Positions 1 to 8,457 of a stretch of 64,000 nt of DNA are shown piece after piece; within the stretch, counting starts at the first letter, position 1, and each line of letters opens with the position of its first letter. The DNA is taken from assembly GCF_014646255.1 (NCBI RefSeq), contig NZ_BMNC01000024.1:1-64000 (forward strand). Reading direction: 5' to 3'. A program made the translations under genes and the position numbers. This DNA comes from Lentzea pudingi. GTDB lineage: Bacteria > Actinomycetota > Actinomycetes > Mycobacteriales > Pseudonocardiaceae. The notes under the pieces were generated by a model. The model was given only the letters and a program-made list of their open reading frames with translations. It ran no database searches and was not told the DNA's origin.

Positions 1-141
1 GGTGTGGCCCGCTCTTGGCTCGGCTCGTGATGGGACCCCACCGCCAACGCAACCCTCGTACGCAACCGGCAGCCGCTCAAAGCAACAGGCGTGCCATCTA
101 CCCGCAGGCAGCGCGGGCCCCCTGATCAGATTGCCGGGGGT

Positions 142-160
142 CTGGGGGCAGAGCCCCCAG
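142..160. terminator. GC-rich hairpin, possible terminator
   Basis: CTGGGGGC and GCCCCCAG form a perfect 8-bp stem around a 3-nt AGA loop. There is no U tract, which is common for actinobacterial terminators. It probably ends transcription of a gene left of the window, but the direction cannot be decided. Confidence 0.35.
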
Positions 161-187
161 GGGAAGCACGCAAGGAGACCGGGCCGC

Positions 188-243
188 CCGCAAGGCGACC
201 ACCCGCCAGGCCGCGTACCGCAAGGCAACCACCCACCAGGCCA
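188..243. repeat. Degenerate 30-bp tandem repeat, two copies
   Basis: CGCAAGGCGACCACCCGCC near 189 recurs 30 bp later as CGCAAGGCAACCACCCACC, each followed by AGGCC. A weaker third start (ACGCAAGGAGACC) lies just upstream near 167. No function is evident. Confidence 0.45.
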
Positions 244-475
244 GCCCACCCACCCCCCGATTACCACCCCCACCCCACACTCACCTACACTGGTCGGGTT
301 GCCTCGGCGAGGGCGAGCTATCCAGCTCAACGTGATCGACGCGGTGGCTCGATGCCGCGCGTGTTGAAGTCATCCGCATGCTGCTCGCCACCGCAGGCCA
401 CCCCCAAAGCTGAACCGCTGAGAACTTGTGCACCGCCCCGACGTACAAGGCCAGACTTGTAAGGAGTACCCCACC

Positions 476-1078
476 GTGTCCGAGGTCCGTCTCGCCGCTG
501 AGCAGCGCTCTGAATTCGGCAAGGGCGCAGCCCGCCGTACCCGTCGCGCCGGCAAGATCCCCGCGGTGCTCTACGGCCACGGTTCCGACCCGAAGCACCT
601 GGCCCTGCCGGCGCTCGAGTTCGCCCGTGTCATCCGTGAGCACGGCCAGAACGCCGTCCTCACCCTCGCCCTCGGTGGCGAGAGCGAGCTGGCGCTCACC
701 AAGACCGTCACCACGCACCCGATCAAGAACTACATCGAGCACGTCGACCTGCTGCTCGTGAAGCGCGGCGAGAAGGTCACCGTCGAGGTGCCGCTCGTCA
801 TCTCGGGCGAGCCCGCGTCGGGCACGCTGCTGACGCAGGACCTCAGCACGATCCAGATCGAGTCGGACGCGATGAACATCCCGGACCAGATCGAGCTGTC
901 GATCGCCGGTGTCGCCGCGGGCACGCAGATCCACGCCAGCGACCTGACGCTGCCGGAAGGCGCCGTCCTGATCACCGACGCCGACGCTCTCGTCGTCGCC
1001 GTGAACGAAGCGCCGTCCGCGGCGCAGCTCGAGGGTGACGAGGCTGCTCCGGCGGCTGAGGCCACCGAGGAAAGCTGA
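476..1078 (+). CDS. rplY: 50S ribosomal protein L25 (general stress protein Ctc form)
   Basis: This 200-aa protein is the long L25/TL5 form, which binds 5S rRNA in the large ribosomal subunit. The N-terminal half (about residues 1-90) is the L25 core; GKGAARRTRRAGKIPAVLYG near residue 13 is typical. The second half is the TL5/CTC beta domain, and the tail is a low-complexity Ala/Glu stretch seen in actinobacteria. The start is GTG 476, chosen because AAGGAG lies 9 nt upstream; a longer reading frame from 428 has no ribosome-binding site. The neighbour pth follows after one intervening gene, the usual rplY-pth pairing. Confidence 0.96.
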   Translation: MSEVRLAAEQRSEFGKGAARRTRRAGKIPAVLYGHGSDPKHLALPALEFARVIREHGQNAVLTLALGGESELALTKTVTTHPIKNYIEHVDLLLVKRGEKVTVEVPLVISGEPASGTLLTQDLSTIQIESDAMNIPDQIELSIAGVAAGTQIHASDLTLPEGAVLITDADALVVAVNEAPSAAQLEGDEAAPAAEATEES

Positions 1079-1140
1079 GCCCCATCACGTCGGGCCGAAA
1101 CGACGGCGCGTCGCCTCCTCACAAGGGGGGCGGCGCGCCG

Positions 1141-1647
1141 TTGCGGTACCTGCGGCCCGCCGACGTCCGGTCGAAGACCTTCCGCCGCAAGAAGCAGGGG
1201 TACGACCCGGCGCAGGTGCACGAGTTCCTGCAGATCGTCGCCGACGCGCTCGCGGGCCGGCTCCGGCTGAACCCGGACCACGTGCGCACCGTCAGGTTCG
1301 CCTCGGTCCCGAACGGCTACGACCCGCTCAGCGTCGACGGCGTCCTGCACCTGCTGGAGTTCCAGGTCCGCAACGGCATCGTGCCGCCGACGGGCCTGAG
1401 CACCGGCGAGGACCTGCACGCGCGCAAGCTCCCGAAGGCCGGCACCGGCTACGATCGCGCCGAAGTCGACGCCTTCATCATCCGTGCCGCGGCCAACCTG
1501 GACGGCCGGGGCGCCATGACCTCCACCGAGGTCCGCAACACCCGGTTCAGCACCACGTCCGGCCTGCTGGGCAAGGGCTACCAGGTGCAGGCCGTCGACA
1601 CGTTGCTGGACGATCTCGAGCAGGAGTTGCGGTTCCGTGGACGCTGA
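1141..1647 (+). CDS. DivIVA-type short repeat protein (four repeats)
   Basis: This 168-aa protein is made almost entirely of four copies of a module with the core GY-D/Q-x3-V-D/H: GYDPAQVH (residue 20), GYDPLSVD (59), GYDRAEVD (103) and GYQVQAVD (146), spaced 39-44 residues apart. The core is that of the N-terminal DivIVA/Wag31 membrane- and pole-targeting domain, but the long coiled coil of true DivIVA is missing. The start is TTG 1141 after a G-rich stretch. The gene lies between rplY and pth and overlaps the pth start by 11 nt, so the two are probably cotranscribed. A larger relative lies at 4262-5593. The molecular role is unknown; a scaffold at the pole or septum is inferred from the fold alone. 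Confidence 0.85.
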   Translation: MRYLRPADVRSKTFRRKKQGYDPAQVHEFLQIVADALAGRLRLNPDHVRTVRFASVPNGYDPLSVDGVLHLLEFQVRNGIVPPTGLSTGEDLHARKLPKAGTGYDRAEVDAFIIRAAANLDGRGAMTSTEVRNTRFSTTSGLLGKGYQVQAVDTLLDDLEQELRFRGR

Positions 1648-2200
1648 CCTCGCCCTCATCGTCGGGCTGGGCAACCCAGGCCCCAGGTACGAGGGCAACC
1701 GTCACAACATCGGCTTCCTGGTCCTCGACGAACTGGCCGCCCGCGTCGGCGGCAAGTTCAAGGCCCACAAGTCCGGCGCCGAGATCGTCGAGGGCCGCCT
1801 GTCCGGCCACCGCGTCGTCCTCGCGAAGCCGCGCAGCTTCATGAACCTCTCCGGCGGCCCCGTCGCGAGCGCCGTGAAGTTCTTCAAGCCCACCACCATC
1901 GTCGTGGTCCACGACGAGCTGGACCTCCCGTTCGCCCAGCTGCGCATGAAGCTCGGCGGCGGCGACAACGGCCACAACGGACTCCGCTCCATCACGAAGT
2001 CCCTGGCCACCAAGGACTACCACCGCCTGCGCTTCGGCGTGGACCGCCCGTCAGGCCGCCAGGACCCGGCGGACTACGTCCTGAAGGACTTCTCGACGGT
2101 CGAACGCAAGCAGCTCGCCCTGGAGATCGACCGGGCGGCCGACGCGGCCGAGGCCCTCGTCACCAAGGGCCTCGAAGCCGCGCAAAACAGCTTCCACTAG
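1637..2200 (+). CDS. pth: Peptidyl-tRNA hydrolase
   Basis: Pth cleaves peptidyl-tRNAs that drop off ribosomes, recycling tRNA in the cytoplasm. The 187-aa sequence has the full family signature: GLGNPG at residues 10-15 (Asn13), the catalytic His23 in RHNIGF, SFMN (Asn70), HDELD (Asp96) and the GHNG loop. The start is GTG 1637, inside the 3' end of the preceding DivIVA-repeat gene, which suggests translational coupling. Position next to rplY and a pks16-type gene matches the mycobacterial arrangement. Confidence 0.97.
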   Translation: MDADLALIVGLGNPGPRYEGNRHNIGFLVLDELAARVGGKFKAHKSGAEIVEGRLSGHRVVLAKPRSFMNLSGGPVASAVKFFKPTTIVVVHDELDLPFAQLRMKLGGGDNGHNGLRSITKSLATKDYHRLRFGVDRPSGRQDPADYVLKDFSTVERKQLALEIDRAADAAEALVTKGLEAAQNSFH

Positions 2201-2236
2201 CGGGCACAATGGACGGCATGAGCAACCGAAAGGGCC

Positions 2237-2551
2237 GTGCCGCCTGAGCGCCGCGGCGGACTGGACGGCTTCAGCGACCGTTTCATCCGCGACATCGTGC
2301 GGCTCGAACTGAGCCGCGGCTACCTCTGGCCGACTGCTGTTCAGAGCTCGCTGGAGCACTGGGCCACGTTCGTCCGCCATCCCTACCGCCGTCTGCTGAT
2401 CGACGACGGTAACGACGGCTGCGGTGGCTGGGAGTGCTGCGGGAACCCGTTGGTGGCCCGCGAACTCCTCGGGTTCGTCGCCCGCGCACTCCCCCGCGGG
2501 AGCGCGAGGGAGCTGCGCAAGCGACTCGACGAGCTCGACGCCCTCTACTAG
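2237..2551 (+). CDS. Small conserved-type hypothetical protein
   Basis: This reads as 104 residues of soluble protein with a central Gly/Cys patch (CGGWECCGNPL) and an Arg/Leu-rich C-terminal helix. I do not recognise a family. Start GTG 2237 lies 36 nt after pth. An ATG 2218 in another frame closes after nine codons, so it is not a competing gene. The end overlaps the convergent acyl-AMP ligase gene by 4 nt. Codon use is like the neighbours, which supports a real gene; the function is unknown. Confidence 0.6.
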   Translation: MPPERRGGLDGFSDRFIRDIVRLELSRGYLWPTAVQSSLEHWATFVRHPYRRLLIDDGNDGCGGWECCGNPLVARELLGFVARALPRGSARELRKRLDELDALY

Positions 2552-4161
2552 ACCAGAGCAGCCGCCGCAGACCTCCGCAGCTTGCCCGAGGGCGTCTTCG
2601 GCAACGTCCCAGGCGGCTGCACCACCACGGCGAACGGCCGCAGTCCCACGGCGTCCACGACCCGAGCCGTCACCTGCTTGACCAGATCCTTCTCCGCCTC
2701 GGCGTCCCCGGCGAGCTTCGACTCCAGCACCACGGCGAACCGCTCGCGCTGCGTCCCGGCGTCCAGCCGCACCGCGACGGCGTTCCCGGCACGCACGCCC
2801 TCCACGGAGCAGGCGGCACGCTCCACATCGGTCGGGTAGATGTTGCGCCCACCCATGATGATGACGTCCTTGCGGCGCCCGCAGACGACCACCTGGCCGT
2901 CCTCCACGACGTACCCGACGTCCCCGGTGGACAGCCACCCCTCAGCGTCCTGTGTGGCCAGTGGGCCGTCCACCGTCAGGTATCCGGGAGTGACGGCCTC
3001 GCCCCGGATCTGCAACTCGCCGACGTCCCGGACACCCAGGACCTCACCGGAGTCCGACACCACCCGCAGCTCCAGCCCCGGCAGCGGCGGTCCGAGCAAC
3101 GGGAACGCACGCCCACCCTCGGTGGGCACCGCACGATGCTTGGCCTCCAACGCGTCCGCATCGACCACGTCCACCGACAGTCCGGTGAACAGGGGCGCGA
3201 AAGCCACACCCAGAGTGGTCTCCGCCATCCCGTAGGCAGCGAGGATCGACTCCGGCCGCAGCCCGAACCGGGCCCCGGCGTCCACGAACGACCGCACCGC
3301 GGCAGGGTCGATCGGCTCGGCGCCGTTCAACGCGAGCCGCAGGGACGACAGGTCGAAGGAATCGGACGAGGAAGCGAGCCGGCGGGCCACGATCGCGTAG
3401 GCGAAGTTCGGTGCGGCGGTGATCGTGCCGCGGTGCCGGGTGATCAGGTCGGCCCACAACGTCGGGCGGGACAGGAAGTCGACGGGTGTGACCTTCACCA
3501 ATTCCAGGCCGAACAGCATCGGCACGGTGAGGAAGCCGACCATCCCCATGTCGTGGAACAGCGGCAGCCACGAAACCATGACGTCCGAGGTGGGATCCAG
3601 TGCCGCCGCGATGCGCATGCCCTCGGCGTTCGCCATCAGGTTGCGGTGCGTGATGCGCACGGCTTTCGGATCGGCGGTTGATCCACTCGTCAACTGCAGC
3701 AGTGCCGTGGCATCCTCGTCGGTGGGAACAGGAGCAGCGATCGGTTCCGCATCGAGTTCGGAGAGCAGCTTGTAGGGCACTCCGTGCTGGTCCAGGACGG
3801 CAGCCAGGGCGTCGAAGGGGCTGCCGAGCAGGACCAGGTGCGAATCGATCATGGCGAGCACCCGCAGCGTGTCCTCGGCCCACTCGGCCAGGTCGGTGCG
3901 TGGTGTGGGTTGATGCAACATCGTGACGCTGCCACCACACAGCCATGCGGCCTGCACGGCTGGGGCGATCACGGCTGGTTCGGCGGCGAGCACGGCGATC
4001 GCGGTGCCCGGCGCCACGTCGAGCGCACCGGCCATCCGCCGGGCGCGTTCGTGCACCTCGGCCCATGTCCGGCGGACAGGCGCGGCGGGTTCCCCCGTCG
4101 TCATGCCCCTGTCTCCACCATTGGAGGCCGTCGCCAGCATCACATCCACGAACTGACTCAT
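2548..4161 (-). CDS. pks16: Pks16/FadD-type acyl-AMP (acyl-CoA) ligase
   Basis: This 537-aa adenylate-forming enzyme activates a carboxylic (probably fatty) acid with ATP. Visible core motifs are TSGSTADPKAV (phosphate loop, with Ala-Asp where most relatives have Thr-Gly), YGMAETT (A5), STGDVGYV (A7), GRRKDVIIMGGRNIYP (A8) and PKTPSGKLRRS with the catalytic Lys near the end. Length and position beside pth match mycobacterial Pks16, which despite its name is not a polyketide synthase. There is no carrier or reductase domain. Start ATG 4161 faces the DivIVA-repeat gene at 4262 across about 100 bp. Whether the product is acyl-AMP or acyl-CoA cannot be told from sequence. Confidence 0.88.
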   Translation of the reverse strand: MSQFVDVMLATASNGGDRGMTTGEPAAPVRRTWAEVHERARRMAGALDVAPGTAIAVLAAEPAVIAPAVQAAWLCGGSVTMLHQPTPRTDLAEWAEDTLRVLAMIDSHLVLLGSPFDALAAVLDQHGVPYKLLSELDAEPIAAPVPTDEDATALLQLTSGSTADPKAVRITHRNLMANAEGMRIAAALDPTSDVMVSWLPLFHDMGMVGFLTVPMLFGLELVKVTPVDFLSRPTLWADLITRHRGTITAAPNFAYAIVARRLASSSDSFDLSSLRLALNGAEPIDPAAVRSFVDAGARFGLRPESILAAYGMAETTLGVAFAPLFTGLSVDVVDADALEAKHRAVPTEGGRAFPLLGPPLPGLELRVVSDSGEVLGVRDVGELQIRGEAVTPGYLTVDGPLATQDAEGWLSTGDVGYVVEDGQVVVCGRRKDVIIMGGRNIYPTDVERAACSVEGVRAGNAVAVRLDAGTQRERFAVVLESKLAGDAEAEKDLVKQVTARVVDAVGLRPFAVVVQPPGTLPKTPSGKLRRSAAAALV

Positions 4162-4261
4162 GTTCGCGATCGTAGTGGCGCCGTTTGGTCCATCAGGGCG
4201 AAACGTTATGCCACGCGAAACGCGATACTCCCCAGTACAGGTACATAGGAGGAGGTCATTG

Positions 4262-5593
4262 GTGGATCGGGGCGGCCCCGGAGCGCAGCATTCCCTGCCC
4301 GCGCATCCGGCACCTCTGCTCTCCGCGCAGGACGTGGCCCTGGTCGCGTTCCACCGTCCCCCGCTGGGTCAGCGCGGGTACGACGCGGCTGAGGTGGACG
4401 CGTTTCTCGACCGTGTCGAGGGCACCATGAAGAGCAAGGACATCCTCACGCGCGAGGACGTGCTGGGCGTCAAGTTCAGCACGGCGACCCGAGACCCGGG
4501 CTACGACGTGAACGAGGTCAACGTCTTCATGGAACTCGTGGCGGACACGCTGCGGTCCACTCCGCAACGCCAGCAGGCCTCAGCACCCGCCAAGGGCGCG
4601 CACGCCACGTCGCAGGCGATGAGACCCGCGGTCCGGCTGTCCCCCGACGACGTGGCCGCTGTGCGCTTCCACAAGCCCAGACCGGGGACCCGCGGGTACC
4701 ACGAGGGGCAGATCGACGCGTTCCTCGACCGCATCGAGCAGACCCTGCGCGGCAGGGACAACCTGACCGCGCAACAGGTGCAGGACGCCGTGTTCGGCGA
4801 GACCGCGCCCGGCACGTTCGGCTACGACGAGGAGGACGTCGACACGTTCCTCGACCTCGTGGTGCTGATGTTCGAGGTCGCGCCACCCCCGCGTGACGCG
4901 GGCCCGCCGACCACCGTGCTCCCGCCGCTCCCCCAGCAACAGCAGCGGCCGCAGCAGCGCAGCGCGCAGCCGGACCCACGGCCCCAGCAGCGCCCTCGGC
5001 AGTCCCCGCCGCAGAAACGACCGCCGGCGCAGCAGCCCGCGGCGCAGCCGTCCGTCGAGGCGGCGAAGTTCACCGCCGCGGACATCCGCAACATCGCGTT
5101 CCACCGCCCTCCCCGTGGCCGCCGCGGCTACCAGGAGTCCCAGGTGGACGCGTTCCTCGACCGCATCGAGGCGACGCTGCTCGGCCAGGACAACCTGACC
5201 GGCAAGGACGTCCGCGACGTCAGGTTCTCCCGCCCGCTGATCGGCAGGCGCGGTTACGACGAGACCGAGGTGGACGGCTTCCTCGGCCAGATCGAGCAGC
5301 AGCTCTCCGGCCCCGTCCGCAGCAGCATGCCGTCGGTGAAGTCGTGGAAGGACCTGCGCCAGCTGCGGATCCCGCAGGCGGCGTCCGGCCAGCGCGGCTA
5401 CCGCACCGCGCAGGTCGACCGGATGCTGGAGGAGATCGGCGTCGCGCTCGACGGCATGCTGGGCGCCAGCTCGGACGAGGTCATGAAGGCCCGCTTCAGC
5501 TACGCGCTGCTCTCCGGCCAGGGCTACGACACGTCGTTCATCGACGAGCTGTTGCCCCAGCTCGCCGACGAACTGCGCCGCAAGGGCAAGTAG
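4262..5593 (+). CDS. DivIVA-type repeat protein with eight repeats
   Basis: This 443-aa protein has eight DivIVA-like modules arranged as four pairs. The GY cores sit at about residues 39/80, 145/187, 289/331 and 379/421, so each pair is spaced 41-42 residues. Cores read GYDAAEVDAFL, GYDVNEVNVFM, GYHEGQIDAFL, GYDEEDVDTFL, GYQESQVDAFL, GYDETEVDGFL, GYRTAQVDRML and GYDTSFIDELL. A Pro/Gln/Arg-rich linker (about 220-265) divides it. There is no coiled coil, membrane segment or catalytic motif. Start GTG 4262 has AGGAGG 6 nt upstream; TTG 4259 is an alternative. Domain architecture is recognised in actinobacteria, but function is not known; multivalent scaffolding is inferred. Confidence 0.87.
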   Translation: MDRGGPGAQHSLPAHPAPLLSAQDVALVAFHRPPLGQRGYDAAEVDAFLDRVEGTMKSKDILTREDVLGVKFSTATRDPGYDVNEVNVFMELVADTLRSTPQRQQASAPAKGAHATSQAMRPAVRLSPDDVAAVRFHKPRPGTRGYHEGQIDAFLDRIEQTLRGRDNLTAQQVQDAVFGETAPGTFGYDEEDVDTFLDLVVLMFEVAPPPRDAGPPTTVLPPLPQQQQRPQQRSAQPDPRPQQRPRQSPPQKRPPAQQPAAQPSVEAAKFTAADIRNIAFHRPPRGRRGYQESQVDAFLDRIEATLLGQDNLTGKDVRDVRFSRPLIGRRGYDETEVDGFLGQIEQQLSGPVRSSMPSVKSWKDLRQLRIPQAASGQRGYRTAQVDRMLEEIGVALDGMLGASSDEVMKARFSYALLSGQGYDTSFIDELLPQLADELRRKGK

Positions 5594-5597
5594 CGCG

Positions 5598-7370
5598 TCA
5601 GCCCTCGACGACCTCGGCCGCGACCATCCACTGGGCCTCCACGTCGGACTCCTCCGCCAGCACGGCGCGGAGCTCGGCGTCGAGCTTCAGCAACCGGCCG
5701 GAGTCCGTCGCGGCCTCCGCGAGCGCCGCGTGCAGCTCGGCTTCCTTCTTGTGCAGCACCTCGAGCCTGCGCTCCAGCCGGGCCAGCTCCTTGCGGGCGG
5801 CACGCTGGTCGGCGGCGTTGGACGGGGCCTTGTCCGCGGCCGGGGAGGCAGCGCCGGACTCCCTGTCCCGCAGCGAGTCGCGGCGCTTGAGGTACTCCTC
5901 GATGCCACCGGGCAGCTCGGTCAGGCCGCCGTCGCCGAACAGCGCGACGACCTTGTCGCACACGCGCTCGACCAGGTACCGGTCGTGCGAGATCACGACG
6001 AGCGTGCCGGCCCACGAGTCCAGCAGGTCTTCCAGCTGCTGCAACGTGTCGATGTCCAGGTCGTTCGTCGGCTCGTCGAGCAGCAGGACGTTCGGCTCGG
6101 CCATCAGCAGCCGGCACAGCTGCAGCCGGCGCCGTTCGCCACCTGAGAGGTCGGAGACCGGCGTCCACTGCTTCTGCGACGAGAAGCCGAACCGCTCGCC
6201 CAGCTGCGACGCCGACATCTCGTACTTGCCGAGCACGACGCGCCGCGCGACCTCCTCGATCGCCTCCAGCACGCGCATCGACCCGTTGAGGTCGAGCAGC
6301 TCCTGCGAGAGGTGCGCGATCTTGACCGTCGAGCCCTGGATCCGCTTGCCCGTCTCGGGTTCGCGCTCCCCCGCCAGCAGCTTCAGCAGCGTCGTCTTGC
6401 CGGAGCCGTTGACGCCGACGAGACCGATCCGCTCACCGGGACCGATGCGCCACGTCAGGTCGCGCACCAGCACCCGGTCCGGAATGGACAGTGTGGCGTC
6501 CTCGACCTCGATGACCGTGCGGCCCAGGCGCTTCTTCGCGAACGCCAGCAGCTCGACGTTGTCGCGCAACGGGGGCACGTCCGCGATCAACGCCTCGGCG
6601 GCCTCGATCCGGTAGCGGGGCTTCGAAGTCCGCGCGGGCGCACCGCGGCGCAACCAGGCGAGCTCCTTGCGCGCCAAGTTCTGCCGCTTCTCCTCCAGCA
6701 CGTCCGCCAGCCGCTGCCGCTCGGCGCGGGCGAAGATCCAGTCGGCGTAGCCGCCCTCGTACTGCTCGACCTTGCCGTTCACCACTTCCCACGTGCGGTT
6801 GCAGACGATGTCGAGGAACCACCGGTCGTGGGTGACGACGACGAGCGCGCACTTGCGGGCCAGCAGGTGTTCCGCGAGCCACCGCACACCCTCGACGTCG
6901 AGGTGGTTGGTGGGCTCGTCCAGCACGAGCAGTTCGAGGTCCTGGATCAGCGCGGCGGCCAGCACGACGCGGCGCCGTTCACCACCGGACATCCGCGAGA
7001 CCACGGAGTCGAGGCCCAGCGCGGTGATCCCGAGACCGTCCAAAATGGACCGGACGCGGGCGTCGGACGCCCACTCGTGCTCGGCGTCGAACCCGAGCGG
7101 GTCGATGACCGCGTTGCGCACGGTCGAACCCTCCGGCAGTTCGGTCCGCTGCGTCACGACGGCCATCCGCAGGTCGCGCGACCGCGACACCCGGCCGTCG
7201 TCGGCGGGCTCCACCCCGGCCAGCACCTCGAGCAGCGTCGTCTTGCCGCCGCCGTTCAGGCCGACGACACCGATGCGGTCGCCCTCGTTGACGCCGAGCG
7301 ACACGCCGTCGAGCAGCGGCCGGACGCCGAACGACTTCGACACGGACTCCAGGTTGACCAGGTTGGCCAT
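5598..7370 (-). CDS. ABC-F family ATPase (Uup-like)
   Basis: This 590-aa protein has two ATPase domains in one chain and no membrane segment, the ABC-F plan of ribosome-associated factors. The first domain has Walker A GLNGGGKTT, signature SGGERRR and Walker B DEPTNHLD. The second has GVNGSGKTT, SGGERRR and DEPTNDLD. A basic linker joins them, and a charged C-terminal coiled coil (about 500-580) resembles the Uup C-terminal domain. Start ATG 7370 is preferred over the adjacent TTG 7373. A link to translation or antibiotic protection is inferred from the family; the short interdomain linker does not clearly mark a resistance protein. Confidence 0.9.
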   Translation of the reverse strand: MANLVNLESVSKSFGVRPLLDGVSLGVNEGDRIGVVGLNGGGKTTLLEVLAGVEPADDGRVSRSRDLRMAVVTQRTELPEGSTVRNAVIDPLGFDAEHEWASDARVRSILDGLGITALGLDSVVSRMSGGERRRVVLAAALIQDLELLVLDEPTNHLDVEGVRWLAEHLLARKCALVVVTHDRWFLDIVCNRTWEVVNGKVEQYEGGYADWIFARAERQRLADVLEEKRQNLARKELAWLRRGAPARTSKPRYRIEAAEALIADVPPLRDNVELLAFAKKRLGRTVIEVEDATLSIPDRVLVRDLTWRIGPGERIGLVGVNGSGKTTLLKLLAGEREPETGKRIQGSTVKIAHLSQELLDLNGSMRVLEAIEEVARRVVLGKYEMSASQLGERFGFSSQKQWTPVSDLSGGERRRLQLCRLLMAEPNVLLLDEPTNDLDIDTLQQLEDLLDSWAGTLVVISHDRYLVERVCDKVVALFGDGGLTELPGGIEEYLKRRDSLRDRESGAASPAADKAPSNAADQRAARKELARLERRLEVLHKKEAELHAALAEAATDSGRLLKLDAELRAVLAEESDVEAQWMVAAEVVEG

Positions 7371-7437
7371 CAAAACCTCACGACTAGTAAGAAACTGCCC
7401 CGTGCAGGCTACCCAGGAGCACCAAAGCCCCTGACAG

Positions 7438-8403
7438 CTACGCGTGCACCTCGGGAGGGGTGGGCTTCGGCTCCTCGGTCGTGATCACGCGCGCTCCGGG
7501 CACGGGCCCGTGCGCCACGCGAACCGTCCGGCACACCCCGGCACCGGCGAGCTCGGCGGCCACCTTCACCGCCGCGTCGCCGTCCTCGCACAGGAAGGCC
7601 GTCGTGGGGCCGGACCCGGACACGATGCCGGCCAGCGCGCCCGCGTCGACACCCGCGCGGAGCGTGCGGCGCAGGTTCGGGCGCAGCGAGACGGCTGCGG
7701 CCTGGAGGTCGTTGCCGAGCAGCAGCGCGAGCTGACGGGGGTCTCCGGAGGACAGGCCCTCGAGCACCGCCTCGACCGCCCCCACGCGGGGCGGATCCCC
7801 CTCCGCGCGCAGGCGGTCCAGCTCGTCGAAGACGTCCGGAGTGGACAGTCCGCGGCGGTCGAACGCGAGCACCCAGTGGAACTGGTGGCGGCCCAGCACG
7901 GGCACGATCCGCTCGCCGCGGCCGGTGCCGAGCGCGGTGCTGCCGTAGAGGGCGAAGGGGACGTCGGCGCCGAGCTTCCCGGCCAGTTCGGCCAGCTCGT
8001 CGCGACTGATCTCCAGGCGCCACAACGACGACAGGCCGACCAGCGTCGCCGCCGCGTCGGCACTGCCGCCCGCCATGCCGCCCGCGACCGGGATGGCCTT
8101 GCGGATGACGACGCGGACCTTGGGGTCGTCCGGGTCCTTGCCGACGTGCGCGGCGAGCAGCTGGACCGCGCGCCACGCGAGGTTCGAGGCTCCGGTGGGC
8201 ACCTGGTCGGCGCCCTCGCCGTAGACCTCGACGCCTGGCTCGTCGGCGACCGCGACCGTGACCTCGTCGACCAGCGACAGCGCCTGGAAGATCGTCACCA
8301 GGTCGTGGTAACCGTCCGGGCGCACGTCTCCTACGGCCAGGTGCAGGTTGACCTTGGCCGGGACGCGAACTGTGACCGGGGGAGGAACGACTGCGAGCAC
8401 CAC
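7438..8403 (-). CDS. ispE: 4-diphosphocytidyl-2-C-methyl-D-erythritol kinase
   Basis: IspE phosphorylates CDP-methylerythritol in the non-mevalonate (MEP) isoprenoid pathway. The 321-aa GHMP kinase shows PAKVNLHL near the N-terminus (active-site Lys region), the ATP loop PVAGGMAGGSADAAA, an LGADVPF active-site Asp segment and a C-terminal SGSGPTTAF motif. Start GTG 8403 is followed at once by a second GTG. The gene lies between the ABC-F gene and metQ on the same strand; ksgA, its usual neighbour, lies beyond the metNIQ insert. Confidence 0.96.
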   Translation of the reverse strand: MVLAVVPPPVTVRVPAKVNLHLAVGDVRPDGYHDLVTIFQALSLVDEVTVAVADEPGVEVYGEGADQVPTGASNLAWRAVQLLAAHVGKDPDDPKVRVVIRKAIPVAGGMAGGSADAAATLVGLSSLWRLEISRDELAELAGKLGADVPFALYGSTALGTGRGERIVPVLGRHQFHWVLAFDRRGLSTPDVFDELDRLRAEGDPPRVGAVEAVLEGLSSGDPRQLALLLGNDLQAAAVSLRPNLRRTLRAGVDAGALAGIVSGSGPTTAFLCEDGDAAVKVAAELAGAGVCRTVRVAHGPVPGARVITTEEPKPTPPEVHA

Positions 8404-8457
8404 GTCAGCCTACGGGCGTTCTGGGGTTTCGGACTCCTCCCCCGGTCGGTGTCACGA

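Larger units (their letters stand above)
1..475. other. Non-coding stretch upstream of rplY
   Basis: No convincing gene is visible here. Open frames exist on both strands, but they lack a ribosome-binding site and family-like composition, and they reflect the GC bias. The stretch holds a short GC hairpin (142-160), a degenerate 30-bp direct repeat (about 188-243) and, at its right end, the Shine-Dalgarno sequence AAGGAG (461-466) of rplY. No tRNA could be folded from it. Confidence 0.5.
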
